Assembly: GCF_000238795.1 (NCBI RefSeq) | Contig: NZ_AFNK01000053.1 | Span: 124,001-188,000, forward strand | Source: Haemophilus sputorum CCUG 13788 | Lineage (GTDB): Bacteria; Pseudomonadota; Gammaproteobacteria; Enterobacterales; Pasteurellaceae | Reading direction: 5' to 3' | DNA: 64,000 nucleotides | Shown: positions 38,357-48,964 of the stretch, one piece after another | Numbering within the stretch: the first letter of the stretch is position 1 | Layout of the letters: every line of letters begins with the position of its first letter | Translations under genes and position numbers: made by a program | The notes under the pieces: model-generated | Told to the model about the DNA's origin: nothing | Databases searched by the model: none | The model's input: only the letters and a program-made list of their open reading frames with translations

Positions 38357-40381
38357 TCAACCTGATTTTTTATTTGCCTTCAACATTGCCATAAGATTGG
38401 CGATATTCGCTGAGGTTTTTTCCACTTTTTGTTCTTCAGTCATTTGTGGTTTTTCATTTTCCCAGACTAAATCGTCTTGTGGTAATTCAAGCAAGAAGCG
38501 GCTTGGTTCCGGTTTGATAATTTCACCGTACTGGCGGCGTTCTTTACAAAGCGAAAATGTTAGCGTTTGCTGCGCTCGCGTAATGCCTACATAAGCAAGA
38601 CGGCGTTCTTCTTCTACATTATCTTCATCCAGACTAGTTTGATGCGGCAAAATCCCTTCTTCCATACCAATTAAGAAAACGTGTGGAAATTCTAATCCTT
38701 TTGAGGCGTGCAAGGTCATCAGCTGGACTTGATCGGCTTCATCATCATCTTCGCCACGTTCTAACATATCGCGCAAGGTTAGGCGGTTTACCACTTGCAC
38801 GAGATTCATAGGTTCTTCGATTTCATTGCCTTCTAGCATAGATTGAACCCATTCAAATAGCGTTTGCACATTGCGGCTTTGCATCTCTGCGGCTTTAGGC
38901 GAAACAGCGGTTTCATATAAATAGGCTTCGTATTGAATTTTGGCAAGCAAATCTTTAATTGCTTCAATAGGATCAGCACGTTCAGCTTGATCAGCAATTT
39001 CTACAATCCAGCGAGCAAAATCTTGTAATGCTTGATACGGTTTTGGCGTAAGACGATGAATCAGCTCAAAATCAAAAATGGTCTCAAATAAACTTACTTG
39101 TTTTTCATTTGCTAACAAGCCAAGTTTTTCTAAGGTTGCTGCACCAATTTCTCGCTTAGGCGTGTTTACAATTCGTAAAAAAGCAGCATCATCGTCTTGA
39201 TTTACCACTAGGCGTAAATACGCCATCATGTCTTTAATTTCCGTTCGTGAAAAAAAGCTGGTTCCACCAGAAATTTTATATGGAATACGGTTTTGCATTA
39301 GCAATTTTTCTAACAAGCGTGATTGATGATTGCCACGATATAAAATGGCGTAATCTTTGTATTTGGTTTTTTTCGAGAAACGGTGGGCAATAATTTCTCC
39401 CACAATGCGTTCAGCCTCATGTTCCTCATTTTTGGCTTCAATCACATTGAGTTTTTCGCCTTCGCCTAATTCAGAAAAGATTCTCTTATCAAAAATATGT
39501 TCATTGTTATCAATTAAAATATTGGCACAATGCAAAATACGTTGGCTTGAGCGGTAATTTTGCTCAAGTTTAATCACTTTTAAGTCAAAATCTTCGCGTA
39601 AACGTTGCATATTTTCAGGCTTTGCGCCACGCCAAGAATAAATGGACTGGTCATCATCTCCTACCACAGTAAAATTTTTATGGCTCGCGACTAACAGTTT
39701 AATTAACTCATATTGGCTGGTGTTAGTGTCTTGATATTCATCAACTAATAGATAGCGAATTTTCTGTTGCCAATGTGCAAGGGCTTCAGGAAATTGGCGA
39801 AAGAGCAAAACAGGTAGCATAATCAAGTCATCAAAATCTAGCGCATTATAGGCTTTAAGCTGATTTTGATAGAGTTGATAAAAGTGTGAAAAAACGCGAT
39901 CTCGTTCAGATTTGCAGTGATGTACCGCCATTTCTGGTGAAAGTAAGTCGTTTTTCCAATTTGAAATAGTTGAAATCAGTGCTTTGAGTAAATCTTTATC
40001 TTCAGCAACATTTTCCGGCAAGAGATGTTTGAGTAATGCCAGTTGGTCATGTTCGTCAAATAACGTCATACCGGATTTAAAGCCAAGCAACTTATGTTCG
40101 CGCTTTAAAATTTCAAAACCTAGTGTATGGAAGGTTGAAATGGTTAGCCCTTTACTTTGCTCTTTGCCAATAGAGTGTGCCACGCGCTCACGCATTTCTC
40201 GGGCGGCTTTATTGGTAAAAGTTACTGCGGCAATTTGTTTTGGTAAATAACCACATTGTGAAATCAGATGAGCGATTTTGTTAATAATAACGCGCGTTTT
40301 GCCAGAACCTGCGCCCGCAAGCACAAGGCAAGCGCCATTTATATATTCTACGGCTTGTTGTTGTTGATGATTTAATTTCAT
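38357..40381 (-). CDS. rep: ATP-dependent DNA helicase Rep
   Basis: UvrD/Rep-family 3'-5' helicase that assists replication forks through bound protein. 674 residues, matching E. coli Rep (673). Motifs in order: [12 protein letters not shown] (Walker A), [65 protein letters not shown] and [15 protein letters not shown]. All intact. Convergent with the TatD gene, divergent from potA. Confidence 0.95.
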   Translation of the reverse strand: MKLNHQQQQAVEYINGACLVLAGAGSGKTRVIINKIAHLISQCGYLPKQIAAVTFTNKAAREMRERVAHSIGKEQSKGLTISTFHTLGFEILKREHKLLGFKSGMTLFDEHDQLALLKHLLPENVAEDKDLLKALISTISNWKNDLLSPEMAVHHCKSERDRVFSHFYQLYQNQLKAYNALDFDDLIMLPVLLFRQFPEALAHWQQKIRYLLVDEYQDTNTSQYELIKLLVASHKNFTVVGDDDQSIYSWRGAKPENMQRLREDFDLKVIKLEQNYRSSQRILHCANILIDNNEHIFDKRIFSELGEGEKLNVIEAKNEEHEAERIVGEIIAHRFSKKTKYKDYAILYRGNHQSRLLEKLLMQNRIPYKISGGTSFFSRTEIKDMMAYLRLVVNQDDDAAFLRIVNTPKREIGAATLEKLGLLANEKQVSLFETIFDFELIHRLTPKPYQALQDFARWIVEIADQAERADPIEAIKDLLAKIQYEAYLYETAVSPKAAEMQSRNVQTLFEWVQSMLEGNEIEEPMNLVQVVNRLTLRDMLERGEDDDEADQVQLMTLHASKGLEFPHVFLIGMEEGILPHQTSLDEDNVEEERRLAYVGITRAQQTLTFSLCKERRQYGEIIKPEPSRFLLELPQDDLVWENEKPQMTEEQKVEKTSANIANLMAMLKANKKSG

Positions 40382-40430
40382 GAGGATGAGATGAAGAATA
40401 AGAATTTTGGGTTATTTTAGCGAAAAGGAA

Positions 40431-40488
40431 ACAAGCGGTCTAATTTCTCGGTAAATTTGCAAAAAATTCTGCAAACTTTACCGCTTGT
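40431..40488. repeat. Inverted USS pair between rep and potA
   Basis: ACAAGCGGT (40431-40439) and ACCGCTTGT (40480-40488) face each other; an alternative inner stem pairs CGGTAAATTTGC with GCAAACTTTACCG. Here the genes are divergent, so this pair is not a terminator of either. Confidence 0.75.
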
Positions 40489-40563
40489 TGAGACATTTTA
40501 GGGAAATTTCCCTTTTCATGTGGGGCTATTCGCTATATCATAGTAAGTCAATTTATTTTGTCG

Positions 40564-40576
40564 GGCAGTAACTGCC
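40564..40576 (+). promoter_or_regulatory. Hairpin in the potA leader
   Basis: GGCAG (40564-40568) pairs with CTGCC (40572-40576) around a 3-base loop, then TTTGCCTTTTT follows. A 14-base palindrome (AGGGAAATTTCCCT, 40500-40513) lies upstream. Either could regulate potABC; unproven. Confidence 0.35.
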
Positions 40577-40617
40577 TTTGCCTTTTTCCTCAACGATTTT
40601 GGAGAAAACAACAGTAG

Positions 40618-41730
40618 ATGGAAAAGTTAGATAACAAACCAATCATCGAACTTCGCAACGTTACCAAAAGCTATGGTAGCAAAACGATTCTTAAAGATTT
40701 AAACCTCACGATTAATGATGGGGAATTCTTAACTATTTTAGGGCCTTCAGGTTGTGGTAAAACAACAGCATTGCGTTTAATCGCTGGCTTTGAAGAATTA
40801 ACAGGCGGGTCGATTATTTTGGACGGTCAAGATGTATCTAACGTGCCGGCAGAACAACGCCCAGTAAATACTGTTTTCCAAAGTTATGCGTTATTCCCAC
40901 ATATGACCATTTTTGAAAATGTGGCATTTGGTTTACGTATGCAAAAGGTACCAAATGAACAAATTAAACCACGTGTTATGGAAGCTTTACGCATGGTGCG
41001 TCTTGAAGATCGTGCGGAACAAAAACCTGCGCAACTTTCAGGTGGTCAACAACAACGTATCGCTATCGCACGTGCTGTGGTAAATAAACCAAAAGTTTTA
41101 TTATTAGATGAATCGCTTTCTGCGCTTGACTATAAATTGCGTAAAGAGATGCAAAATGAGTTGAAAGCATTACAACGTCAATTAGGTATTACCTTTATTT
41201 TCGTGACTCACGACCAAGAAGAAGCGTTAACAATGTCTGATCGTATTATCGTGATGAATGGCGGTAAGATTGCACAAGACGGCACACCTCGTGAGATTTA
41301 TGAAGAACCACGTAATTTATTTGTGGCACGCTTCATCGGTGAGATCAACGTATTTGATGCAACCGTGATTGAACGTGTGGACAGTAAAAATGTGAAGGCG
41401 AATGTTGAAGGTCGAATTTGTCATATTAAAGTTGAAGATCTTGATGTTCAGCCGAATCAAAAACTGAAAGTATTATTACGTCCTGAAGATATTGTGATTG
41501 AAGAGTTAGATGAAGATGAAAGCTCAAAAGCCATTATCGGTCACATTATGGATCGTAACTATAAAGGGATGACATTAGAATCAAGCGTAAAACTTGATCA
41601 TAATGGCATGAACGTATTAGTAAGTGAATTCTTTAATGAAGATGATCCTAATATTGACCATGAAGTTGGTCAAAAAGTGGCATTAACATGGCACGAAGGC
41701 TGGGAGGTTGTCTTAGGCGATGACGAATAA
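40618..41730 (+). CDS. potA: Spermidine/putrescine ABC transporter ATP-binding protein
   Basis: Energises polyamine uptake. 370 residues: ABC domain with Walker [10 protein letters not shown], signature LSGGQQQR, Walker [13 protein letters not shown] and switch His in [13 protein letters not shown], then a C-terminal regulatory TOBE-type domain ([13 protein letters not shown]). ATG 40618 preceded by GGAGAAAAC. potB overlaps its end by 11 bases. First gene of potABC; no potD follows. Confidence 0.95.
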   Translation: MEKLDNKPIIELRNVTKSYGSKTILKDLNLTINDGEFLTILGPSGCGKTTALRLIAGFEELTGGSIILDGQDVSNVPAEQRPVNTVFQSYALFPHMTIFENVAFGLRMQKVPNEQIKPRVMEALRMVRLEDRAEQKPAQLSGGQQQRIAIARAVVNKPKVLLLDESLSALDYKLRKEMQNELKALQRQLGITFIFVTHDQEEALTMSDRIIVMNGGKIAQDGTPREIYEEPRNLFVARFIGEINVFDATVIERVDSKNVKANVEGRICHIKVEDLDVQPNQKLKVLLRPEDIVIEELDEDESSKAIIGHIMDRNYKGMTLESSVKLDHNGMNVLVSEFFNEDDPNIDHEVGQKVALTWHEGWEVVLGDDE

Positions 41731-42580
41731 TAAATTCCAACAAGGCACAGTTGCCACCATTTTTGGTTGGTTGTTGCTTTTTGTGTTAGTACCGAATGTT
41801 TTGGTACTAATTATTAGTTTTCTGACTGAAAACCGTCAAAGTGCATATTTTGTTGATTTCAGTTTCAGTTTGGAATCTTATAAAGCGTTGTTTAATGATA
41901 CCTATGCAACGGTGTTATGGAACTCGTTTAAAATGTCTGCAATTGCAACATTTTTCTGCTTAATTATTGGCTATCCATTTGCCTTTATGATTGCAAAAAT
42001 GCCTGCAAAATATCGCCCAATTTTATTATTTTTGGTGGTATTGCCATTTTGGACGAACTCACTGATCCGTATTTACGGCATTAAGATTTTCTTAGGCGTA
42101 AAAGGGGTATTAAACGAAACATTATTATCGCTAGGTTTAATTGATGAGCCATTACGTTTATTGAACTCAGAATTGGCTATTATCATTGGTTTGGTTTATA
42201 TCCTATTACCATTTATGATTTTACCGCTTTATTCTTCAATTGAGAAAATTGATAACCGTTTATTAGAGGCAGCAAAAGACTTAGGTGCTAATGCATTCCA
42301 ACGTTTCATCCGTGTAACGATTCCATTAACAATGCCGGGTATTGTTTCAGGCTGTCTATTAGTGTTGTTACCTGCGATGGGGATGTTCTATGTAGCAGAC
42401 TTGTTAGGTGGCGGTAAAACGCCGTTAATTGGTAACATTATTAAGAGCTTGTTCTTAAATACAAATAACTTACCATTAGGTTCTGCAGTAAGTATTGCTT
42501 TAACTATTTTAATGGCGCTAATGTTATACGTTTACTACCGTGCAAATAAATTATTGAATAAAAAGGTGGAGCTTGAATAA
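41720..42580 (+). CDS. potB: Spermidine/putrescine ABC transporter permease
   Basis: 286 residues with six transmembrane helices. The EAA loop contacting the ATPase is [25 protein letters not shown], a good match to binding-protein-dependent permeases. Overlaps potA by 11 bases and potC by 1, so the three are translationally coupled. Confidence 0.95.
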   Translation: MTNNKFQQGTVATIFGWLLLFVLVPNVLVLIISFLTENRQSAYFVDFSFSLESYKALFNDTYATVLWNSFKMSAIATFFCLIIGYPFAFMIAKMPAKYRPILLFLVVLPFWTNSLIRIYGIKIFLGVKGVLNETLLSLGLIDEPLRLLNSELAIIIGLVYILLPFMILPLYSSIEKIDNRLLEAAKDLGANAFQRFIRVTIPLTMPGIVSGCLLVLLPAMGMFYVADLLGGGKTPLIGNIIKSLFLNTNNLPLGSAVSIALTILMALMLYVYYRANKLLNKKVELE

Positions 42581-43347
42581 TGAAAAAGACCTTTAGAAAT
42601 CTTTTTATGTTCGCGGTGTTTGCCTACCTTTATATTCCAATTATTATTTTGGTGGTGAACTCATTTAACGAAGACCGTTATGGTTTGCATTGGAAAGGCT
42701 TTAGCTGGAACTGGTATGAGCGTTTATTTGCAAATGATACGTTAATTAACGCGACAACGAACTCAATTACAATTGCGTTTTTTGCAGCAACTTTTTCGAC
42801 AATTTTAGGTGCATTAACTTCAATTGCGTTATATCGCTATAAATTCCGTGGTAAACAATTTGTTGGTGGAATGTTATTCGTCGTCATGATGTCGCCAGAT
42901 ATTGTTATGGCGGTATCTATGTTAGTGCTCTTTATGATTATTGGTGTGAAACTAGGTTTCTTATCACTCTTAATTGCGCACATTACATTCTGTTTACCTT
43001 ATGTCGTAATTACTGTTTCATCACGTTTAAGCGATTTCGATGGTAAAATGCTTGAAGCAGCCAAAGATTTAGGTGCAAGTGAAGTCACAATTTTACGTAA
43101 AATTATTTTACCATTAGCGTTACCTTCAATTATTTCAGGTTGGTTATTAAGTTTTACGATCTCACTAGATGATGTTGTAGTTTCTTCTTTCGTGACTAGT
43201 CCAAGTTATGAGGTGTTACCATTGAAGATCTTCTCCTTAGTAAAAACCGGCGTAACACCAGAGGTAAATGCACTAGCAACGATTATGATTGTTTTCTCGT
43301 TAACTTTGGTTGTATTAAGCCAGTTAGTGGTTAGAAAAAAAGTTTAA
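42580..43347 (+). CDS. potC: Spermidine/putrescine ABC transporter permease
   Basis: 255 residues with six transmembrane helices and EAA loop [25 protein letters not shown]. The start codon overlaps the potB stop (TAATG). A strong terminator follows (43357-43385) and the next gene is ruvA, so the substrate-binding protein PotD must be encoded elsewhere, or be missing. Confidence 0.95.
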   Translation: MKKTFRNLFMFAVFAYLYIPIIILVVNSFNEDRYGLHWKGFSWNWYERLFANDTLINATTNSITIAFFAATFSTILGALTSIALYRYKFRGKQFVGGMLFVVMMSPDIVMAVSMLVLFMIIGVKLGFLSLLIAHITFCLPYVVITVSSRLSDFDGKMLEAAKDLGASEVTILRKIILPLALPSIISGWLLSFTISLDDVVVSSFVTSPSYEVLPLKIFSLVKTGVTPEVNALATIMIVFSLTLVVLSQLVVRKKV

Positions 43348-43356
43348 TAGAGACGA

Positions 43357-43385
43357 AATAGCCCACGAAAGTGGGCTATTTTTTT
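43357..43385 (+). terminator. potABC terminator
   Basis: AATAGCCCAC (43357-43366), GAAA tetraloop, GTGGGCTATT (43371-43380), then TTTTT. Confidence 0.95.
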
Positions 43386-43466
43386 ATCCGTAATCAATGG
43401 CTTTATTAGTGTTCTTTTATCCAGTTTCTGCTATACTGATGCCAATTTTTTTAATGGAAAATAAGC

Positions 43467-44072
43467 ATGATTGGAAGATTACACGGCAAAATTATTGAAA
43501 AGCAGCCGCCTGAAATGGTTATTGATGTACAAGGTGTTGGCTATGAAGTGTTATTGCCGATGACCAGTTTTTACAACTTACCTCAAGTTGGGGATGACGC
43601 TACCATTTTTACTCACTTAGTAGTGCGTGAAGATGCGCATTTATTATTTGGTTTTGCGCAAAAACAGGATCGTACTTTATTTCGTGAACTGATTAAAACC
43701 AACGGTATTGGGCCAAAATTAGCGCTTGCGATTTTATCTGCTATGTCAGTTTCACAATTTGCTACTGCAGTAGAAAATGAAGAACTGGCGAAATTAACTA
43801 AAATTCCAGGTATTGGCCGTAAAACCGCAGAGCGTTTATTAGTTGAGCTTAAAGGTAAATTCAAAGGTATGAGCCAAAGTGATTTCTTTGAAGAGCATCA
43901 TGTTGATACGATTGTTGCAAGCCATAGTACTGATCCAGCAGATGAAGCGAGAGATGCGTTAATTGCATTAGGCTATAAGCCGGCTGATGCAGAGAAAATG
44001 ATTAAGAAAGTGAATAAATCTGACTCAACGAGCGAGCAGTTAATTCGTGATGCCTTAAAAGCTGCGCTTTAG
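43467..44072 (+). CDS. ruvA: Holliday junction branch migration protein RuvA
   Basis: Binds four-way junctions and loads RuvB. 201 residues: N-terminal OB fold ([20 protein letters not shown]), tandem helix-hairpin-helix motifs ([15 protein letters not shown] and [16 protein letters not shown]), a linker, and the C-terminal RuvB-binding domain ([20 protein letters not shown]). ruvB follows after 37 bases containing a USS. A likely -10 (TATACT) lies about 35 bases upstream; I saw no convincing LexA box. Confidence 0.96.
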   Translation: MIGRLHGKIIEKQPPEMVIDVQGVGYEVLLPMTSFYNLPQVGDDATIFTHLVVREDAHLLFGFAQKQDRTLFRELIKTNGIGPKLALAILSAMSVSQFATAVENEELAKLTKIPGIGRKTAERLLVELKGKFKGMSQSDFFEEHHVDTIVASHSTDPADEARDALIALGYKPADAEKMIKKVNKSDSTSEQLIRDALKAAL

Positions 44073-44109
44073 TTTAACAAGCGGTTAAAAATAACAAAAT
44101 TTTTGCAAA

Positions 44110-45111
44110 ATGATTGAAGCAGATAGAATAATTAGTGCCGCACCAAAGCGGGAAGAAGAAGTCATTGATCGTGCCATTCGTCCTAAACTTTTGGCAGATT
44201 ATGTTGGACAACCATCTGTGCGAGAGCAGATGGAAATTTTTATCAAAGCAGCCAAACTACGTAATGAGGCGTTAGATCATCTTTTAATTTTTGGCCCACC
44301 AGGATTGGGTAAAACTACGCTTGCCAACATTGTTGCCAATGAAATGGGAGTAAATATTCGTACCACTTCAGGCCCAGTATTGGAAAAGGCGGGCGATTTG
44401 GCGGCAATGCTCACGAATTTAGAGCCTTACGATGTGCTATTTATTGATGAAATTCATCGCTTATCGCCAGCGATTGAAGAAGTGCTTTATCCCGCAATGG
44501 AAGATTACCAACTGGATATTATGATTGGTGAAGGGCCAGCTGCACGTTCCATTAAATTAGATTTACCACCTTTTACATTAGTGGGTGCAACCACTAGAGC
44601 CGGTTCTTTAACTTCGCCATTACGTGACCGCTTTGGTATTGTTCAACGCCTTGAGTTTTATTCCGTAGAGGATTTAACCTCAATTGTAAAACGCAGTGCA
44701 GATTGCCTTAATCTTAATCTCTCAGCAGACGGTGCGTATGAGGTGGCACGTCGTTCACGAGGCACCCCGCGTATCGCTAATCGTTTATTGCGCCGTGTGC
44801 GAGATTATGCCGATGTGCGTAACAATGGTGAAATTAGTGAAGCTATTGCTAAACAGGCGTTGGCGATGCTTGATGTAGATCCTGAAGGCTTTGACTTTAT
44901 GGATATTAAATTGTTACAAGCCATTGTTGAACGTTTTGATGGCGGGCCTGTAGGGCTAGATAACCTTGCAGCAGCGATCGGTGAAGAGCGAGACACGATT
45001 GAAGATGTGTTAGAACCTTATTTAATTCAACAAGGTTTTTTACAGCGTACACCAAGAGGTCGAATCGCAACTAATCGTACTTATGAACATTTAAAAAGAA
45101 CGCGAGTTTAA
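44110..45111 (+). CDS. ruvB: Holliday junction branch migration ATPase RuvB
   Basis: 333-residue AAA+ motor. Walker [13 protein letters not shown], Walker B FIDEIHRL, sensor 1 GATTRAG, Arg finger region [10 protein letters not shown], sensor 2 [13 protein letters not shown], and a C-terminal winged helix ([14 protein letters not shown]). No clear Shine-Dalgarno precedes ATG 44110 (the upstream bases are AAAATTTTTGCAAA with a USS at 44077-44085), so coupling to ruvA may matter. Confidence 0.96.
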   Translation: MIEADRIISAAPKREEEVIDRAIRPKLLADYVGQPSVREQMEIFIKAAKLRNEALDHLLIFGPPGLGKTTLANIVANEMGVNIRTTSGPVLEKAGDLAAMLTNLEPYDVLFIDEIHRLSPAIEEVLYPAMEDYQLDIMIGEGPAARSIKLDLPPFTLVGATTRAGSLTSPLRDRFGIVQRLEFYSVEDLTSIVKRSADCLNLNLSADGAYEVARRSRGTPRIANRLLRRVRDYADVRNNGEISEAIAKQALAMLDVDPEGFDFMDIKLLQAIVERFDGGPVGLDNLAAAIGEERDTIEDVLEPYLIQQGFLQRTPRGRIATNRTYEHLKRTRV

Positions 45112-45114
45112 AGC

Positions 45115-45153
45115 GCAATATCACGCTTTTAATTGCCAAAAGCGTGATATTGC
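45115..45153 (+). terminator. ruvAB terminator hairpin
   Basis: GCAATATCACGCTTTT (45115-45130) pairs perfectly with AAAAGCGTGATATTGC (45138-45153). The T tail after it is weak. The remaining 45154-45337 holds a USS (45244-45252) and probably the thrS promoter. Confidence 0.75.
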
Positions 45154-45337
45154 AATTTCAATGAAAAGAAGTAGTAACAAATTTCAAAAAGGGTTTGATG
45201 TTTTAACTTTCTGTAAACTTTTGCAAAACCTTATAGAAATTCGACCGCTTGTTTTTTCAAGCTAAAATTTGTGGTAAAATTCGTTCGCTTTATTACCTAT
45301 TTGTACGGGTAAATTTGCAAAAATGATTTAACATTCC

Positions 45338-45362
45338 ACCGCTTGTTAGCGGTTTTTATTTT
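45338..45362 (+). terminator. Terminator-like hairpin in the thrS leader
   Basis: ACCGC (45338-45342) and GCGGT (45349-45353) with a 6-base loop, then TTTTATTTTT. The left arm and loop are a USS. It could attenuate thrS, or play the role of the upstream hairpin of the E. coli thrS operator. Confidence 0.5.
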
Positions 45363-45372
45363 TAATCAACAA

Positions 45373-45393
45373 GTAACCTCTCGTATGGGTTAC
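45373..45393 (+). promoter_or_regulatory. thrS translational operator resembling the tRNA-Thr anticodon arm
   Basis: GTAACC (45373-45378) pairs with GGTTAC (45388-45393); a closing T-G pair leaves a 7-base loop CTCGTAT, with the threonine anticodon CGT at the anticodon position, T before it and A after it. It lies at -31 to -29 from the start codon, essentially as in the E. coli thrS operator where ThrRS binds its own mRNA. Confidence 0.75.
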
Positions 45394-45412
45394 CACTGTA
45401 AAAGGATAAAAA

Positions 45413-47344
45413 ATGCCAATTATTACCTTACCTGATGGCTCTCAACGCCAATTCGATAATCCAGTTTCTGTATTAGAAGTTGCCCAATCTATTGGTGCAG
45501 GACTTGCAAAAGCAACTATTGCTGGTCGCGTAAACGGCGAACGCCGCGATGCATGCGATATTATTGACCAAGATGCAACGCTTGAAATTATTACTGCAAA
45601 AGATGAAGACGGTTTAGAAATTATCCGCCACTCATGCGCACACTTATTAGGACATGCCATTAAACAATTATTCCCAGATGTAAAAATGGCTATTGGTCCA
45701 ACTATCGAAAATGGTTTCTACTATGATGTAGATTTAGATCGCTCTCTTACTCAAGAAGATTTAGATGCGTTAGAAAAACGTATGTTAGAGTTAGCGAAAA
45801 CAAACTACGATGTTGTGAAAAAACGCGTCAGCTGGCAAGAAGCAAGAGATACTTTTGAAGCGCGTAATGAGCCATACAAAATGGCTATTTTAGATGAAAA
45901 TATTGAACGCACGGCAACACCTGCGTTATATCATCACGAAGAATATATTGATATGTGTCGTGGTCCGCATGTGCCAAATATGCGTTTCTGTCACCACTTC
46001 AAATTGCAAAAAATTGCAGGTGCTTACTGGCGTGGCGATAGCAAAAATAAAATGCTACAACGTATTTACGGCACCGCTTGGGCAGATAAAAAACAATTAG
46101 CAGAGTATTTAACTCGCTTAGAAGAAGCTGCAAAACGCGATCACCGCCGTATTGGTAAAGCATTAGATTTATATCATATGCAAGAAGAAGCACCGGGTAT
46201 GGTGTTCTGGCATAATGATGGTTGGACAATTTTCCGTGAGCTAGAAACCTTTGTTCGTACCAAATTAAAAGAATACGATTACCAAGAAGTAAAAGGTCCA
46301 TTTATGATGGATCGTGTACTTTGGGAGCGCACAGGCCACTGGCAAAACTATGCAGATTTAATGTTCACTACACAATCTGAAAACCGTGAATACGCGATCA
46401 AACCAATGAACTGCCCAGGTCACGTTCAGATTTTTAACCAAGGTTTAAAATCTTACCGTGATTTACCAATTCGTATGGCAGAATTTGGTTCTTGCCACCG
46501 TAACGAGCCATCAGGTTCATTGCATGGTTTAATGCGTGTTCGTGGCTTTACGCAAGATGATGCGCATATTTTCTGTACTGAAGATCAAATTGAATCTGAA
46601 GTAACATCGTGCATCAAAATGGTATATGACATTTATAGTACTTTCGGCTTTACTAACATTGCAGTAAAACTTTCAACTCGTCCAGAAAACCGTATCGGTG
46701 CAGACGAAATGTGGGATAGAGCAGAAGCAGGCTTAGCTGCAGCTTTAGCGCATAATGGTTTGGAATATGAAATCCAAGAAGGTGAAGGTGCATTCTATGG
46801 TCCGAAAATTGAGTTTGCATTACGTGACTGTTTAGGTCGTGAATGGCAGTGCGGTACAGTTCAATTAGACTTTGCTTTACCAGGTCGTTTAGATGCTTCT
46901 TATGTCGCAGAAGACAATGGTCGTCGTACACCAGTGATGATTCACCGTGCGATTTTAGGTTCTATTGAACGTTTCATTGGTATCATTACCGAAGAATATG
47001 CAGGTTTCTTCCCAGCATGGCTTGCGCCTGTTCAAGCTGTGGTAATGAACATCACAGATAGCCAAGCAGATTATGTTCAAAAAGTAGTAAAACAACTTTC
47101 AGATTTAGGGTTACGCGTTAAAGCAGACTTACGTAACGAAAAAGTTGGTTTTAAAATTCGGGAACATACTTTACGTCGTGTACCTTATATGCTGGTTTGT
47201 GGCGATAAAGAGATCGCAGAAGGTAAGATTGCGGTACGTACCCGTAAAGGGGCAGATTTAGGCACATTCGCGGTTGAAGAATTTGCTCAAATCTTGAAAA
47301 ACCAAGTTCGTGCACGTGAGCTTAAATTATTAAATGAAGAATAA
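45413..47344 (+). CDS. thrS: Threonyl-tRNA synthetase
   Basis: Charges tRNA-Thr. 643 residues, matching E. coli (642). N-terminal TGS domain ([19 protein letters not shown]), editing domain with the zinc-like [10 protein letters not shown] motif, class II catalytic core with the zinc Cys in [22 protein letters not shown] and [13 protein letters not shown] (motif 2), motif 3 near [12 protein letters not shown], and a C-terminal anticodon-binding domain. AAAGGA before the ATG. Not followed by infC, unlike E. coli; a terminator and rpmE follow. Confidence 0.97.
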   Translation: MPIITLPDGSQRQFDNPVSVLEVAQSIGAGLAKATIAGRVNGERRDACDIIDQDATLEIITAKDEDGLEIIRHSCAHLLGHAIKQLFPDVKMAIGPTIENGFYYDVDLDRSLTQEDLDALEKRMLELAKTNYDVVKKRVSWQEARDTFEARNEPYKMAILDENIERTATPALYHHEEYIDMCRGPHVPNMRFCHHFKLQKIAGAYWRGDSKNKMLQRIYGTAWADKKQLAEYLTRLEEAAKRDHRRIGKALDLYHMQEEAPGMVFWHNDGWTIFRELETFVRTKLKEYDYQEVKGPFMMDRVLWERTGHWQNYADLMFTTQSENREYAIKPMNCPGHVQIFNQGLKSYRDLPIRMAEFGSCHRNEPSGSLHGLMRVRGFTQDDAHIFCTEDQIESEVTSCIKMVYDIYSTFGFTNIAVKLSTRPENRIGADEMWDRAEAGLAAALAHNGLEYEIQEGEGAFYGPKIEFALRDCLGREWQCGTVQLDFALPGRLDASYVAEDNGRRTPVMIHRAILGSIERFIGIITEEYAGFFPAWLAPVQAVVMNITDSQADYVQKVVKQLSDLGLRVKADLRNEKVGFKIREHTLRRVPYMLVCGDKEIAEGKIAVRTRKGADLGTFAVEEFAQILKNQVRARELKLLNEE

Positions 47345-47361
47345 TTTGTAAAAGCCTGAAG

Positions 47362-47401
47362 AAAAAACACCGCTTGTAAGCCTATTTACAGCGGTGTTTT
47401 T
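47362..47401 (+). terminator. thrS terminator
   Basis: AAAAAACACCGC (47362-47373) pairs with GCGGTGTTTTT (47391-47401), with an inner TGTAA/TTACA stem after a bulge. The left arm contains a USS (47369-47377). Confidence 0.88.
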
Positions 47402-47559
47402 ATTCATTTATTGGTTGATCTCCACAGGAAATTCACATAAAATACGGGCTCTTTTTGGTGCTAAATTTAGATTTAGCGTATTATTAATCACATATGGTAC
47501 TTATCAGCGGTTCTTTTGAAACAAGATAAGCAGCGATATGGCTTCTTACGAGGTTCTCC

Positions 47560-47772
47560 ATGAAACAAGGTATTCACCCAGAATATACTGAAGTTACTGC
47601 AACATGTTCTTGCGGTAACGTAGTTAAAACTCGCTCAACAGTGGGCAAAAACTTAAACTTAGACGTATGTGGCAACTGCCACCCGTTCTACACTGGTAAA
47701 CAACGTGTTGTTGATACTGGTGGCCGTGTTGAACGTTTTAACAAACGTTTCAGCATCCCAAGCACAAAATAA
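47560..47772 (+). CDS. rpmE: Ribosomal protein bL31, zinc-binding form
   Basis: 70 residues of the large ribosomal subunit. Four Cys (16, 18, 37 and 40, in CSC and CGNC) mark the zinc-containing C+ form, so under zinc limitation a Zn-free paralogue, if present elsewhere, would replace it. GAGGTTCTCC precedes ATG 47560. The 158 bases between the thrS terminator and rpmE hold its promoter region; no other gene seen. Confidence 0.97.
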   Translation: MKQGIHPEYTEVTATCSCGNVVKTRSTVGKNLNLDVCGNCHPFYTGKQRVVDTGGRVERFNKRFSIPSTK

Positions 47773-47792
47773 TTTTAATCAATTATATGTGA

Positions 47793-47820
47793 AAAAAACC
47801 TCGCTAAAGCGAGGTTTTTT
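47793..47820. terminator. rpmE terminator
   Basis: AAAAAACCTCGCT (47793-47805) and AGCGAGGTTTTTT (47808-47820) with A and T flanks; usable by the convergent GT9 gene too. Confidence 0.92.
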
Positions 47821-47839
47821 GCTATTAAACAGTTAGGGG

Positions 47840-48862
47840 TTATTGTAATTTTGCAATTTGTTGATTAAGCCAAGCAGCAGCAATTTGCATATCAAAGCCC
47901 ATAGTATCATTATTATGTTCAGAGAACGCTTTACCCACAAGTGTCAAAATTTCCGTATTTTTCATTGATGCTGGTGCCCATTGATATAATGTTTTCTCAT
48001 TATTTGAGTAAAATGCTAGCAATGGTTTACATTTCGCACAAGCAATATGCACCCCTCCACCATCTACAGAAACCACAATATCAGCGGAATCAATTAGCGC
48101 AAAATATTCGAAAAGATTGGTTTTTGGCGCTAACGCTAAATTTTCCATAGGTGTTAATTGGCTAAAATAGGCTTCACTGCCTTGAGTATTTGTCATTAAT
48201 AGTTGACAGTGCGAGGTATCAATATTTTCCAGCAATTGATTTAATTCTAATGCAGGTAATGCACGAGTACTGCCTTGTGGGTTCAGTAAGATTTTTACAC
48301 GATTGTTATTTTGCCAATAAGATTTTTCTGGATCGAGTGAGAAATGTGGTAATTCGTAGCAAACCTCAGGATTCAGTGCTTTTGCAAACGATGTATAATT
48401 TAAATAATCTTTAAAATGTGTCCGATCTGGCACCTGTACTGACTCATCATAATTTTCCACAGTTTGTAAATTGTAGTGTTTTTTTGCCCGCTTGCCGAAG
48501 TTGATTACCCATTTAGGAGCAAGTAAAGCATCTAAAATAATACTTTTTGAGGTAAAAGAGGGAAGAAAATCAAGATAAAGATCCCATTTTTTTCGCTCTG
48601 AAAGATAACTAGAAGCTTTGTCTGTTAATAGTGTATCTACAATTTGAGATGCTTTATAAAGTGCCTCACAACGTGGTGTTACGAGTACGCCAATTTTAAT
48701 ATGCGGGAATGCTTTTTTTAATTGTCTTAAGTGAGCGAGATGAACAATGGTATCACCCACAGCGCTGCCAATTGGCTTAAGTAATATGCTTTGACACTGG
48801 TTTAAATCTATAGGCAATTTCTTTTTTTTATGCCCAAATAGCTTTGCGATTAAGGATTTCAT
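47840..48862 (-). CDS. Glycosyltransferase family 9 protein (heptosyltransferase-like)
   Basis: 340 residues. N-terminal Rossmann-like segment (ILLKPIGSAVGDTIVHLAHLRQLKKAFP) and the C-terminal nucleotide-sugar-binding segment (IDSADIVVSVDGGGVHIACAKCKPLLAFYS) define GT9, the family of ADP-heptose:LOS heptosyltransferases. A basic amphipathic N terminus (KSLIAKLFGHKKKKLP) suits membrane association. Likely adds a sugar to the lipooligosaccharide core; donor and acceptor unknown. Divergent from a second GT9 gene 102 bases away. Confidence 0.8.
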   Translation of the reverse strand: MKSLIAKLFGHKKKKLPIDLNQCQSILLKPIGSAVGDTIVHLAHLRQLKKAFPHIKIGVLVTPRCEALYKASQIVDTLLTDKASSYLSERKKWDLYLDFLPSFTSKSIILDALLAPKWVINFGKRAKKHYNLQTVENYDESVQVPDRTHFKDYLNYTSFAKALNPEVCYELPHFSLDPEKSYWQNNNRVKILLNPQGSTRALPALELNQLLENIDTSHCQLLMTNTQGSEAYFSQLTPMENLALAPKTNLFEYFALIDSADIVVSVDGGGVHIACAKCKPLLAFYSNNEKTLYQWAPASMKNTEILTLVGKAFSEHNNDTMGFDMQIAAAWLNQQIAKLQ

Positions 48863-48964
48863 ATTTCAATTTTTTAATGATAGTATTAACAAAATATATC
48901 AAAGTTTTTTGGCTTAAGGAAGATTGAATAACTTCAACATAGCGCGAATTTAAAAGAGTCTATA

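Noticed and set aside
43386-43466. LexA (SOS) box in front of ruvA
   Set aside because: No CTGT-N8-ACAG pattern was found; only a -10-like TATACT.
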